Shown: piece after piece, positions 1-9,820 of the stretch | Layout: every line of letters begins with the position of its first letter | Numbering within the stretch: the stretch's first letter is position 1 | Origin: an uncultured Prevotellaceae bacterium | GTDB lineage: Bacteria > Bacteroidota > Bacteroidia > Bacteroidales > Bacteroidaceae | Reading direction: 5' to 3' | NCBI GenBank assembly: GCA_902776685.1 | Contig: CACYRB010000003.1 | Coordinates: 1-64,000, forward strand | DNA length: 64,000 bases | The notes under the pieces: generated by a model | Database searches by the model: none | The model's input: only the letters and a program-made list of their open reading frames with translations | What the model was told of the DNA's origin: nothing | Program-made: the position numbers and the translations under genes

Positions 1-75
1 CTAAAAAGGAGGGGAGCAGTTAGTTCTCTTTTCGGATATGCGATTAGAAAAACTATATGCTCCCCTCCTTTTTAG
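1..75. repeat. Inverted repeat, 18-bp arms
   Basis: Arms at 1-18 and 58-75 (CTAAAAAGGAGGGGAGCA and its complement) are perfect and enclose 39 bp. The right arm runs on into G-rich sequence to about 110 that resembles other C/G-rich intergenic hairpins in this window (38548-38580, 46991-47020). The element starts at the window edge and may extend further left. Confidence 0.7.
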
Positions 76-129
76 GGAGGGGCAGGGGGTGGGTCTGTAA
101 GTCTGTAGACTGGCTCTGCTGGTCGGTCT

Positions 130-3100
130 TTACTTAACGACTATTTTTGCCCCGTTGACTATATAGATGCCCTTTTGGGATGAGGGATTAGAGATGAGGG
201 ATGAAGGATTGTCAGCCACTTTCCGTCCTTGCAGATCGTAGACGGTCTTGTCTCCTCTCTTTTGGGGAGAGGTTGGGAGGGGGGCACTGATACCATCCTT
301 GTTGTTGGGTCCAAGATACCAAAGACGAAAATTATCAACACACACCCACTCGTTGGCAAAATTGTTATCAAACTTTTTAAACCCGATGGTCAGTTTGCCA
401 TCCTCACCTACGACGATATCATCCACCGACAGCTTATAGAGGCCGGTCTCGAAATAATATGCAGCCCCCCATTCGTCGGTAACACTATAGTCAATCTGTT
501 CATTCGTGCCAGGAAATCCTCTGTTGTCAGGCAGATAGCCCACTTCCGTCTTCACACCAATGCCAGGCACCTTGTTTGCAGCCTCTTCCGACACCAGCGG
601 GCCAATATATGTCTGTCGAGTCTCTTGCGCCCCGTTGACTGCATACAGAATAGCAATGTCGCTCTTCAGTGTTCCGCTCTGATATTCAGCCACCTCACTG
701 GCAAGTTGTTGATTATGCCGATAGAAGCCCTGTGCACCCATCCGATAGATTCCGGGCTTTAAACCGGTAAGCGTTTGCGAGAGCGTAAACTCACCAGAAT
801 TAAACGTCTCATAATTCAAATCGCAGTACCATGTTCCCCATCCGGTCAATCCATAGCTTCCACCGTTAGCACTGGCGCTCCACCTTTGCGTAGGGAAGGC
901 CAGCGAAGCGTCAAAGAGATGACGGTCGAAGCCTGCAGCATGGATGTAGTAGGTCGCATCGACGGGATGCTCTGTTGATGCCGTTTCGAACAATGCGTCG
1001 CGTTCTTCCTTTGTCACGAAGCGCCACTGGTTGTTGGGATTGTCGGCTCCCTGGCAGTTGTCCTCAACCGTCCACCAGTCATTTCCGGCAAAGCCAAGCA
1101 GCGTAGCACCGTCGTTGGTCTTTGCTGTCGAGATGGTATAGGCTCCGTTGCCAAGTTTTGTGAAATACCACACACTTCCATTCGTATCCACATAGGTACG
1201 AGTACCGCCGAGGTAGGTTGTCGTACCACCTACATCGCCCAGATACTCCAGTCCGTTTCGGATGTGCGTGCGAATCTTATACCCATCACCGGCAGCCTCG
1301 ATAGTCGCTATTTGTGCAGCAAAGCTAACAGCAGCATGGGTACCAAACTCAGATCCGCCAGCCAGATAGCGTTGCGCACCAATGTTGTAGAGATAGTATT
1401 TTCCTCCGACTATCGGGTCAGAACCGGAAAATACGTCGGCCTGCTTGTCTGCGGCATTCAGTTTGCGAGCATCTCGCACGATTTCCAGTTGCTCGTTCAA
1501 TACCGAAGAGGTGGTGCCACTCTCGAGAAACGACTTCGCTGCATCTACGTCACAGCCCTCTTCCTCGGCCAGTTCTACCGTGTTCCTCAGCATAGTCACA
1601 TCAATACTCTTGGCCATCATGACCGCTTCTTTCAGAGTTTTCAACGCCTGTTCCTGTTCGGCATAGGGTGTTCCGTCGCTGATACCTGCAGCCGCATCGA
1701 CGGCATCCTGCAGATTGTTCCACAGAACGGTTGTAAGTTTTTCCTTTTTAATGGCGCGCGCTTCTTCGAGTTGCAGTGCAATCTCTTCGACAAGGCTGAC
1801 GAAAGACACATCAGTGACTTTCAACCGCAGGATGTTGATAGAGAAAGGCTTGGCCATGTAGTCGATTGTCCCATCGGCATTCACCGTCACCGTTTCCTCG
1901 TGAGGAACGATGTTCTGCGGATTGACAAAAGAATTCTCGTCGGTTCCGGCATTGCTGTTCATCACCAGCGCATTGCCTTCTACGGCTCGACCGTTCTCGA
2001 AAGTCAGATGAGCATCATACTTTTCCGAATGTGGGTTTACCACCTTCACAAACAGTTCACCTGTCTCGTCGTTGATGTTCGACGACACATAGAGCAATCT
2101 ACGCTGCGGGTCCTGCATATAGAAGTCGTGGATGATTTCGCCATCGAGGTAGCACTTGACATGAAGGCCTTCCTTCACAATTTTAATGTCATATTCACGG
2201 CCGACGCTCACATTGCCTCCGGTCGATGCCAGGACAGACTTCACGCCATCGATGTTCTGCTCAATGCCGTGAGTGGTGTTGCCCCATCCACCGATGGCCC
2301 ACCAGGTGTAGTTGCTTTCATCCTTAAAATCGAAAGGAATGAGGAATCCCTCAGCACCGCTCAGCTTTCTGGCCTTCATCGTATAAATAATGTTCTCCGT
2401 ATTGAGAGCCTTGCGCAGGGTATAGGTGCTGCGGGTGCCTGCTGTCGTGGCATTTTTCAATACGCCGTTCTCCACGCCCCACTGTCCGGCCTCGTTTGTC
2501 CAGTCGTCGGCTGTCGTCGTGGCAGCATCGAAGATGACGTTGCCATCGAGGTCGGTAACCTTGATGTCCCAAAACTCCGACGACGTAGACCACGTGGCCA
2601 CGCCCAGCGAGCGAAGCGACGAAAGGTTGCCCTCTTCCTTCCATTTCACGTTCTGGCTTCCGATGTTGCTGCCATACATCACCTGTGCATAGTATGAGGG
2701 TGTACCGACAGCCATCGACGAGTTGTGATAAATCATGGCCGGCCATTGCACATCCGAAATGTTGGCTATCGGCTCGCTGAAGCTCAACATCCTGACAATG
2801 TCGGAATTGTTCTCGGCACCACACATGAAGATGGCTTCGCCCAGAGCGGCATTCATATTACCTAAGTTGCCCTTACCTTCAGAGGCAGCCCATTCGCCCA
2901 CATAGACTTTCGGCTCCGTGCGCGAATAGTTGTCGTAGCGATTATACGAACTCATAAACCATCCGGGCGAACGGTAGTAGTGTTCGTCGATGAGGTCGAC
3001 GGGATGTTTCAATGTCCAACGCGGATAGTCGCTGCCCCACGATACCAGATTGCCAATGCAGACAATCTCCGGATACTTCGCCTTGATGGCATTATAGAAC

Positions 3101-3369
3101 TGTATGTAGCGGTCGGCATAGTGGTCGAACGTATAGTTCTCGTTGCCTATCTCGATATACTTCAAGTTGAAAGGCTCGGGATGTCCGGCAGCGGCACGCT
3201 TGCTGCCCCATTCCGTCGTGACGTCTCCATTGCAGTATTCTATCAGGTCGAGTGTTTCCTGAATATATTCACCGATGTCCTGATAGTCGTGAGCCCAGTC
3301 ATGGCCCACGCCGATGTTTGCCACATACCCTCCTGCGGGCCGACCGAGTTTTTCCACAGGTAGCGACAT
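130..3369 (-). pseudogene. GH51 alpha-L-arabinofuranosidase, C-terminal part (broken gene)
   Basis: This 1079-codon frame carries most of a secreted GH51 arabinofuranosidase, which removes L-arabinose from hemicellulose or pectin side chains. The acid/base Glu lies in IEIGNEN (about residue 77) and the nucleophile Glu in YVGEWA (about 159). A LamG-like beta-sandwich (about 270-440) appears to sit inside the C-terminal domain. It is followed by a helical FIVAR-like stretch, a ricin-like module, another beta-rich module, and a Por-type tail (YDLQGRK ... GIYIVNG). It has no signal peptide. Its N-terminus lies in another frame (3243-4118) and the two overlap near 3330-3345. About 30-40 residues that normally lie between the GGCYVEG/VGPQE block and the NIGVGHDW block are missing, so a deletion not divisible by three is more likely than a single-base slip. 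The C-terminal linker contains in-frame repeat DNA (see findings). Confidence 0.8.
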
Positions 3370-4118
3370 TCGCTATTGAGGTCTCGGCTCCACACGCCCT
3401 CCACGTAGCATCCGCCCGGGAAACGCAGAAACTTTGGCTTAATGTCGGCCAACATCTGACCGATATCCTTGCGCATACCGTTCTCGCGGTCGTTGAATGT
3501 CGGCGGGAACAGACTCACCATGTCAATCGTCGCCTTGACCTCGCTGCCAAATATCAGGTCGAAGCATCCTGAGGCATCCGTGCTTGTGGCTGTCACTTCA
3601 GCGGTATATTGCTTCCACGTGGTCGAGGCATCGACGGTGATTTCTGTCTGCCCTATCTCCGCACGCCTGTTGTCCACCAGCCGAGCCGTCACCGTTCCCT
3701 GCCAGTTCTCATCTGTTCTGATCCAGAACGACAGCTTGTAGGTGGTGCCGGCCACGGTGCTGATACCCCAGAAGCCCTCGTTGCGCACACCTTGCCCTGC
3801 GCCGGTTGTCTCTACAAGTAGCGCGTGTTGCTGTACGCTGTTCATCATGTTGTCGGTGGTCAGTCGCATCTGCGCACCGCCCACCGCATACCAGTGGGCA
3901 GCTGTCGAACCGTTGTCCTCAAACGAACGGTTTTGTATCAACTCGGCATAGAGGCCGCCCTCGCCCGAGTGGCTCAGCTCCTCGAAGAAGATACCATAGA
4001 AGTGGTCGTCAATAAGTGGCCCACGCAGACCGAGATTAAAGGTCATGTTAACCTGAGCAACAGCAACCAACGGAAGCAACAGCCCCCAAAAGGATGTCAG
4101 AAAAGATTTTCGATTCAT
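3243..4118 (-). pseudogene. GH51 alpha-L-arabinofuranosidase, N-terminal part (broken gene)
   Basis: This 291-codon frame starts with a signal peptide (MNRKSFLTSFWGLLLPLVAVAQ) and the GH51 N-terminal block (GPLIDDHFYGIFFEELSHSGEGG). A CBM4/9-like carbohydrate-binding insert follows at about residues 90-200, then KFLRFPGGCYVEG. After VGPQEG (about residue 263) the frame leaves the family sequence and stops some 28 codons later, while the rest of the enzyme continues in the frame of 130-3369. As written it would give a secreted protein lacking both catalytic glutamates. Either this is a true pseudogene or the deletion is an assembly error. It is transcribed away from the ZIP transporter gene. 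Confidence 0.8.
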
Positions 4119-4488
4119 GGTCTAAAAGATACTTGTTAAACTTGGGTTTTAGATTTACGTTACAAAAATATGCAAAAAAAATAAAAAGGGAAGAAATGTA
4201 GAAAATTAACACCTTTTTACATTGAGAGAAAACCGAAAGACCATGATTGGGAAAGTTATATGGGCCGTATAACTATGCTATATGGGCCATATAACTATGC
4301 AATAATCAGGAGTTAAGGAGTTAAGACGATAGTTCACCTTTTTTACCTTTTCAACCTTTCATTTTTTAACTCTCCACTATTCACTATTCTCTTTTCAATA
4401 GTGAAGCGTTTGCCTTCCCTCTCTCCACTCTCCCCCTCCCCATCAGAGTGGGCATGGGAGCCCTTATTTTTATATAGTGGGGTTATTT
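4119..4488. other. Intergenic region with TATATGGGCCATATA palindromes
   Basis: No gene seen. A possible -7 box for the GH51 gene (TATTTTTG, minus strand) is at 4163-4170. Two palindromes, GTTATATGGGCCGTATAAC at 4255-4273 and TATATGGGCCATATA at 4279-4293, match three copies at 39013-39075. The rest is AT-rich, with 7-bp-period tracts such as CTATTCA/CTATTCT near 4378-4395. Confidence 0.6.
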
Positions 4489-4520
4489 TTTGGAGTTTCG
4501 CATAATTTTGTCTACCTTTG
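4489..4520 (+). promoter_or_regulatory. Promoter of the ZIP transporter gene
   Basis: TTTG at 4489-4492, 20 bp, then TACCTTTG at 4513-4520: an exact match to the Bacteroidetes housekeeping promoter. The ATG follows 28 bp after the -7 box. Confidence 0.75.
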
Positions 4521-4548
4521 CAGATGAAAGCAAAAAAAGTGAACTGAT

Positions 4549-5331
4549 ATGGACATAGCAGTCTGGGTAGGATTGATGATACCACTGGCGGGCACCGTGC
4601 TGGGCTCGGCATTTGTCTTCCTGATGAAACGGGAGATGCCGGCAGTGTTGCAGAAGACACTGCTGGGCTTTGCCTCGGGCGTGATGGTGGCTGCCTCGGT
4701 GTGGTCGCTGCTCATCCCCGCCATCGAGCAAGGCGAAGACAAAGGAGCGTGGGCTGTGCTGCCAGCCGCAGGCGGATTTCTTGCGGGCATGGGATTCCTG
4801 TTGCTCATCGACGCGCTGACACCCCACCTCCACCTCGACTCCGAACGTCCTGAAGGTCCGCGTTCACACCTGTCGCGCACCACCATGCTCACGCTGGCCG
4901 TCACCATCCACAACCTGCCCGAGGGAATGGCCGTAGGAGCCGTGTTGGCTGGAGCCATGCAAGGCGAGGCAGGCATATCGCTGGCAGCAGCCATGGCCAT
5001 GTCGACGGGTATCGCCATTCAGAACATTCCCGAGGGTGCCATCATCTCGATGCCCATGCGTGCCGCCGGCAACTCGCGAAGACGGTCGTTTGTCATCGGC
5101 AGTCTGAGCGGCATCGTCGAACCGATAGGCGGCATAGCCATCATCCTGCTGGCCTCGCTCATGATGCCCATGATGCCCTGGTTGCTCGCCTTTGCCGCCG
5201 GAGCCATGATCTACGTCGTCATCGAAGAGCTCATCCCCGAAGCATCGGAAGGCGAGCACAGCAACTGGAGCACCATCGGCTTTGCCATGGGCTTCGTGCT
5301 GATGATGGTGCTCGACGTGGTGCTCGGCTGA
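4549..5331 (+). CDS. ZIP-family divalent metal transporter
   Basis: This 260-residue inner-membrane protein is a ZIP-family (ZupT/GufA-like) transporter, expected to import zinc or related divalent metals. It has about eight hydrophobic segments. The two signature metal-site helices are visible: HNLPEG at residues 121-126 and QNIPEG at 158-163. A His/Asp/Glu-rich loop (HLHLDSERPEG, about 93-103) lies between helices III and IV, as is usual. Length fits the family. The next gene starts 43 bp downstream on the same strand, so co-transcription with the esterase is possible but no functional link is evident. Metal specificity cannot be read from the sequence. Confidence 0.9.
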   Translation: MDIAVWVGLMIPLAGTVLGSAFVFLMKREMPAVLQKTLLGFASGVMVAASVWSLLIPAIEQGEDKGAWAVLPAAGGFLAGMGFLLLIDALTPHLHLDSERPEGPRSHLSRTTMLTLAVTIHNLPEGMAVGAVLAGAMQGEAGISLAAAMAMSTGIAIQNIPEGAIISMPMRAAGNSRRRSFVIGSLSGIVEPIGGIAIILLASLMMPMMPWLLAFAAGAMIYVVIEELIPEASEGEHSNWSTIGFAMGFVLMMVLDVVLG

Positions 5332-5374
5332 GGACTGAAACCGAAAAAAATATCTATAAACCTATAATATCAAA

Positions 5375-7369
5375 ATGAAAAAAACATTATTCCTGCTTTT
5401 GGCCGTGACAGCCATGACGGCAAAAGCACAAGTGAAGCTGCAACCCCTGTTCACCGACAACATGGTGCTGCAACAGCAAACCAATGCCCCGCTGTGGGGC
5501 GAGTCGAAACCCAACAAGAAAGTGACCGTGACGACATCGTGGGACAAGCAAACCTATACCACGACGGCCGACGCCAAAGGCCACTGGACCGTCAGCGTGA
5601 AGACACCGTCGGCAGGCGGACCCTACGACATCACCATCAGCGACGGCAAGCCCGTCAAGCTGAAGAATGTGCTCATCGGCGAAGTATGGATTTGTTCGGG
5701 ACAGTCGAACATGGAGATGCCGCTCGCCGGATGGGGCAAAATCAAGAACTACGAACAGGAAATTGCCAATGCCAACCACCCGCGCATCCGCATTATCAAC
5801 GTGAGCAATGCCACAAGTCCCGTGCCACTGAACACTTTTGAGACCACAACCGGCGGATGGCAGGAATGTTCGCCGCAAACCATTCCCGAGTTCTCATCGA
5901 CAGGCTATTTCTTCGGACGCGACATCGAGAAATTCCAAAACGTGCCCGTAGGACTCATCGGCACAAACTGGGGCGGCACCATTGCCGAGGCCTGGACCTC
6001 GCAAGAAGCGCTCATGGCCATGCCCGACTTCCGACAGGCCGTGGAGAATGTCCGTAAGATGCCGGTAACCCGCGAAGAGCGCGAAGCAGCCTACAAGAAG
6101 GAACTCGCCGACTGGTATGCTCAGACCGAGACGAAGGAAGGCGGATTCGACAACGGCAAAGCCACATTTGCCGCCACCGACTTCGACGACAGCCAGTGGA
6201 AAGACGTGCAGCTGCCCGCAAGAATCGACAATCAGGGCTATGGCTACTATAACGGATTCATCTGGGTGCGCCGCACCTTCGACATCCCTGCAAACTTTGT
6301 AGGCAAGAACCTCAAACTGGAACTGGGTAGCGTCGACGACAACGACGACACCTACTTCAACGGCGAACACATCGGACACACCAACGGCGTCGGCGAGAAC
6401 CGCACCTATACCATCCCCGCACGACTCGTGAAAGCCGGAAAGGCCGTACTCACCGTTCGCATTCTCAACGATGCCGGCTACGTCGGCATCATGCGCGACA
6501 ACGGCATCATGCTCTCCATCGACAAGAAATCGCCTGCCGCCAACGAGGTAATCTCGCTCAACGGCACATGGAAAAGCCTTGCCAGCACTACATTCAAACA
6601 GCTGCCACGCAAGCCTCGTAACATGACCAACGAGCCCAACCTTGCCTCGGTGCTCTACAACGCCATGCTGCACCCGCTCATCCCCTACGCCATCAAGGGT
6701 GCCATCTGGTATCAGGGCGAATCAAACGAGTGGCGTGCCTACCAGTATCGCGACCTGCTGCCCACCATGATCAACGACTGGCGCACGCAGTGGGGCTACA
6801 ACTTCCCGTTCTACATCGCCCAGCTCGCCAGCTTCCGCAAGCAAGCCACCGAGCCTGTTGATGCACGATGGGCCGAGTTGCGCGAAGCACAGATGATGAC
6901 CACAAACCTCGAAAACACAGGCATCATCTGTCTGACCGACATTGGCGACGCCAACGACATTCACCCGAAGAACAAGCAGGAAGTGGGTCGCCGGCTTGCA
7001 CTCGTAGCCCGAGCAAAGACCTATGGCGAACCTGTTGTCTACTCCGGACCCGTCTACAAAGGCTATCGCATCGAGGGCAACACCATCCGCATCAGCTTCA
7101 ACCACACCGATGGCGGGCTGAAGACCAACGACGGCTATGCAAAAATCAAAGGCTTTGCCATCGCAGGGCTCGACCACAAGTTCCACTGGGCCGATGCACG
7201 CATCGACGGCAACGACATCATTGTCAGCTCGCCCAACGTGACCTTCCCCATCGCCGTGCGCTATGCATGGGCCGACAACCCCTATTGCAACCTTTGCAAC
7301 GGCGAAGGGCTGCCAGCCTTCCCCTTCCGCACCGACGACTGGCCCGGACTCACCTTAGGCAAGAAATAA
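5375..7369 (+). CDS. Sialate O-acetylesterase (SASA/SGNH family)
   Basis: This 664-residue secreted or periplasmic esterase is expected to remove O-acetyl groups from sialic acid or another acetylated sugar. A signal peptide covers residues 1-19 (cut after AKA-Q). The SGNH block I GQSNMEMP carries the nucleophile Ser at about residue 111. IWYQGESN and DIHPKNKQEVGRR supply the later blocks with the catalytic Asp/His pair. A jelly-roll insert resembling a galactose-binding domain (about 250-390, IWVRRTFDIP to VLTVRILND) splits the esterase domain, as in Bacteroidetes homologues. No SusCD genes adjoin it. A strong bidirectional terminator follows at 7435-7463. The true substrate could be an acetylated plant glycan rather than sialate. 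Confidence 0.85.
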   Translation: MKKTLFLLLAVTAMTAKAQVKLQPLFTDNMVLQQQTNAPLWGESKPNKKVTVTTSWDKQTYTTTADAKGHWTVSVKTPSAGGPYDITISDGKPVKLKNVLIGEVWICSGQSNMEMPLAGWGKIKNYEQEIANANHPRIRIINVSNATSPVPLNTFETTTGGWQECSPQTIPEFSSTGYFFGRDIEKFQNVPVGLIGTNWGGTIAEAWTSQEALMAMPDFRQAVENVRKMPVTREEREAAYKKELADWYAQTETKEGGFDNGKATFAATDFDDSQWKDVQLPARIDNQGYGYYNGFIWVRRTFDIPANFVGKNLKLELGSVDDNDDTYFNGEHIGHTNGVGENRTYTIPARLVKAGKAVLTVRILNDAGYVGIMRDNGIMLSIDKKSPAANEVISLNGTWKSLASTTFKQLPRKPRNMTNEPNLASVLYNAMLHPLIPYAIKGAIWYQGESNEWRAYQYRDLLPTMINDWRTQWGYNFPFYIAQLASFRKQATEPVDARWAELREAQMMTTNLENTGIICLTDIGDANDIHPKNKQEVGRRLALVARAKTYGEPVVYSGPVYKGYRIEGNTIRISFNHTDGGLKTNDGYAKIKGFAIAGLDHKFHWADARIDGNDIIVSSPNVTFPIAVRYAWADNPYCNLCNGEGLPAFPFRTDDWPGLTLGKK

Positions 7370-7434
7370 AACCGAGGCAGTACATAGAGAACAGAGGAAG
7401 AAAAACAATACATGTCTCTTACATGTAGTCAAAC

Positions 7435-7463
7435 AAAAAATCCCGATTTCATCGGGATTTTTT
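7435..7463. terminator. Bidirectional intrinsic terminator
   Basis: Stem AAAAAATCCCGAT / ATCGGGATTTTTT with a 3-nt loop TTC. A-run and T-run flank it, so it can end transcription from both the esterase gene (+) and the small minus-strand ORF at 7509-7829. Confidence 0.85.
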
Positions 7464-7508
7464 GTTACAAATACATAGGCGCGACACCTATGCGTCAATT
7501 AGTCTGGT

Positions 7509-7829
7509 TTAGCTAATAACCGACATGGCGCGTCGGCAACGCAGCACTGCCCAGCCAAACCACGCACAACACGCAGCACGCAACAGCAACGGACCGTCGA
7601 CGGGGCACGCCGCAAACACGAAAGCCACCTGGGCATGAAGCAGATGGAACATCTGCCAACGGCTGACCTTACGCTCAAAAATACCAGAGTAGTAACGACA
7701 CAAGCTGTCGGCCGGTGCCTGCACAGCACGCATCAAAACAGTCTTCGATGCCTTCAACACTCCGTTCACACGCTCTGCTAACTCGAAAGCCTTGCCGGCC
7801 TTTACCGATAATATCAAATTGTTTTCCAT
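7509..7829 (-). CDS. Small hypothetical protein
   Basis: This is a 106-codon ORF starting MENNLILSVKAGKAFELAERVNG, with a hydrophobic stretch near residues 68-95. I do not recognise the family. It is kept because it starts after an A/G-rich ribosome-binding region, lies in an otherwise empty gap, has no larger ORF opposite it, and ends just before the bidirectional terminator at 7435-7463. Several Cys and Arg residues sit in its C-terminal half. Its start lies back to back with the rnhB promoter region. Moderate doubt remains that it is expressed. Confidence 0.5.
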   Translation of the reverse strand: MENNLILSVKAGKAFELAERVNGVLKASKTVLMRAVQAPADSLCRYYSGIFERKVSRWQMFHLLHAQVAFVFAACPVDGPLLLRAACCAWFGWAVLRCRRAMSVIS

Positions 7830-7869
7830 TTTTTTATCCTTTCTTTTTTCAACTTTTCATTTTTTTATT

Positions 7870-7877
7870 TATCTTTG
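7870..7877 (+). promoter_or_regulatory. Promoter -7 box for rnhB
   Basis: TATCTTTG matches the TAnnTTTG -7 consensus, about 105 bp before the rnhB ATG. No clear TTTG -33 element is seen in the T-rich sequence upstream. Confidence 0.5.
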
Positions 7878-7981
7878 CACGGCAAAAATATTGCAACAAA
7901 TGGAAGTAATATTTCAATCCCGAAATAAAAATCCTAAAGAAAGTTAATAATTAACATTCATTTACACAAAAGACTACCTTT

Positions 7982-8590
7982 ATGCTGAAAAATCATTACT
8001 ACGAAGGTCTGGTTGAAGCCGGATGCGATGAGGCTGGGCGCGGCTGTCTGGCAGGAAGTGTCTATGCGGCGGCGGTCATTTTGCCTCCCGACTACGAGAA
8101 TGCCGACCTGAACGACTCGAAGCAACTCACCGAGAAACGACGCAACCTGCTGCGGACGCAGATCGAACGCGACGCTGTAGCATGGGCTGTCGGTGTGGTC
8201 ACGCCCGAGGAAATCGACAAGATAAACATTCTGCGGGCCTCGTTCCTTGCCATGCACCGTGCACTCGACCAGCTCAGCACGCGCCCCGAGGCCATCATCG
8301 TCGACGGAAACCGCTTCACGCCCTACAAGTCGCTGCCCTACACCTGCATCGTAAAGGGCGACGGAAAGTATCAGGCCATTGCCGCAGCCAGCATACTGGC
8401 CAAGACCTACCGCGACGACTACATGGCGCGGTTGGCCGAGGAATATCCGCAATACGACTGGCAGTCGAACAAGGGCTACCCCACCGGCAAGCACCGCGAA
8501 GCCATTCGCCGCTACGGCCCCACACCCTATCACCGCATGAGCTACAACCTGCTTGGCAACGAGGAACTCACGCTGAATTTCTCAGATTAA
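7982..8590 (+). CDS. rnhB: Ribonuclease HII
   Basis: RNase HII (202 residues) cuts the RNA strand of RNA-DNA hybrids and starts removal of single ribonucleotides misincorporated into DNA. The four acidic active-site residues are visible: Asp16 and Glu17 in CDEAGRG, Asp108 in IIVDGN, and Asp145 in AKTYRD. The GRG motif that senses the ribose, and the basic YPTGKH block near the C-terminus, are also present. Length is typical. The WYL regulator gene follows after 34 bp on the same strand and may share its transcript. Confidence 0.95.
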   Translation: MLKNHYYEGLVEAGCDEAGRGCLAGSVYAAAVILPPDYENADLNDSKQLTEKRRNLLRTQIERDAVAWAVGVVTPEEIDKINILRASFLAMHRALDQLSTRPEAIIVDGNRFTPYKSLPYTCIVKGDGKYQAIAAASILAKTYRDDYMARLAEEYPQYDWQSNKGYPTGKHREAIRRYGPTPYHRMSYNLLGNEELTLNFSD

Positions 8591-8624
8591 TCCCGCCCAA
8601 ACCCAGAAAAAGCCCTTTTCACCC

Positions 8625-9530
8625 ATGCGCATGAATAAATACGGTCACGAGCTCGACCTCATACTTTTGCTCACCGAGAACCACAGCTACACCGCTCAGG
8701 AACTGGCCGACCGTCTCGGCATCACACGCCGCAACCTGTACTACTATCTCGAGTATCTGCGCGATAGCGGCTTCGTTCTTCTAAAAAGCGGTCACGGCTA
8801 TCGGCTCGACCGCTCGTCGCCTTTCTTCAAACGGCTACACGAGCACATCGCCCTGACGCGCGACGAAGCCGTCTACATGCACCATCTGCTCGACAGTGCC
8901 GAGAAACGCGACTATCAGGCGCTGACCATCCGTGCCAAGCTTGAGCGACAATTCCATCTTGACGAACTCAGCGATCCTGCCGTGATGCAACGCATCAACC
9001 GCAACATCCGACAACTGAAGAAAGCCATCGCCGAGAAAAAGATGGTGACACTGAAAGCCTACTCGTCGCCCCATAGCAAGACCGTGGCCGACCGCATCGT
9101 GGAACCATTCATTATTATGAACAACGGAACCGACATACGCTGCCACGAACTGCGAACACACGAGAACAAGACCTACAAGACATCGCGCATGCAGGAGGTA
9201 GAAGTCATGGATGTGCCCTGGATATGCGAAGACCAGCACCGCGAAATCTATACCGACATCTTCGGCTTCTCAGGCGAAGAACACTGCCACGTCAGTCTCT
9301 CCCTCGGACAACTCTCCCACAACCTTCTACTCGAAGAACATCCCGCCGCCGAGCCATACATCAAGCCGACCGGCGACAACAGATGGCAGGTCGACATCGA
9401 TGTGGTGAGCTACCTGGGCATCGGACGCTTCGTGCTCGGACTCTACGACGACATCGACATACTCGGCGACAAAGGCTTTAAGGCTTACATCAGCAACAAG
9501 ATAAAACTGCGAAAAGCAAAGAACAAATAA
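8625..9530 (+). CDS. WYL-domain transcriptional regulator
   Basis: This 301-residue cytoplasmic regulator has an N-terminal DeoR/HTH_11-like winged helix (about 1-60, QELADRLGITRRNLYYYLEYL). A linker follows, then a WYL domain (about 130-230) and a C-terminal extension (WCX-like). WYL proteins typically sense a nucleic-acid or nucleotide ligand and control DNA repair, phage defence or metabolic genes. A second in-frame ATG lies two codons in (8631), so the start could be either. No target gene is evident nearby. Five 22-bp tandem repeats begin 18 bp after the stop codon. Confidence 0.85.
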   Translation: MRMNKYGHELDLILLLTENHSYTAQELADRLGITRRNLYYYLEYLRDSGFVLLKSGHGYRLDRSSPFFKRLHEHIALTRDEAVYMHHLLDSAEKRDYQALTIRAKLERQFHLDELSDPAVMQRINRNIRQLKKAIAEKKMVTLKAYSSPHSKTVADRIVEPFIIMNNGTDIRCHELRTHENKTYKTSRMQEVEVMDVPWICEDQHREIYTDIFGFSGEEHCHVSLSLGQLSHNLLLEEHPAAEPYIKPTGDNRWQVDIDVVSYLGIGRFVLGLYDDIDILGDKGFKAYISNKIKLRKAKNK

Positions 9531-9548
9531 AAAACATAGCCATGCGCC

Positions 9549-9658
9549 CAGTACTTCATAGAGAGGACTCGAGTTTTTCAAAGAGAAGACTGCAGTACTT
9601 CATAGAGAGGACTGCAGTACTTCATAGAGAGGACTGCAGTTTTTCATAGAGAGGACTG
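9549..9658. repeat. Five tandem 22-bp repeats
   Basis: Units start at 9549, 9571, 9593, 9615 and 9637. Units 3 and 4 are identical. Each begins CAGTACTTCATAGAG or a close variant and ends GGACTG, so joins read ACTGCAGT. There are no spacers, so this is not a CRISPR array. A purine-rich tract (9659-9715) follows. Confidence 0.85.
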
Positions 9659-9715
9659 GGAAAAGGGGGAAAAGGGGAAAAAGTAAAAAGGTAAAAAGGT
9701 GAAAAAGTGAAAAAT

Positions 9716-9815
9716 CCATTAGCATGTAGGGACGCGGCGTGCCGCGTTAAAAATCGTCTCTTTGTCTCTTTGACGAAATGATAACGCGGCACGCCGCGTC
9801 CCTACATGCAAATGG
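9716..9815. repeat. 100-bp palindromic element (REP/MITE-like), copy 1
   Basis: Arms of 33 bp (9716-9748 and 9783-9815, one mismatch) begin CCATTAGCATGTAGGGACGC and enclose a 34-bp loop. A near-identical copy is at 18075-18174, with fragments at about 17965-18030, 36899-36958, 38776-38968 and 52262-52285. It may also end transcription of the convergent genes on either side. Confidence 0.8.
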
Positions 9816-9820
9816 TGTTA

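Noticed and set aside
1264..2697. 477-codon plus-strand ORF opposite the GH51 gene
   Set aside because: Antisense shadow of the GH51 coding frame; no recognisable domain or start signals.
9549..9658. Possible CRISPR array
   Set aside because: The 22-bp repeats are directly adjacent with no spacers, and there are no cas genes nearby.
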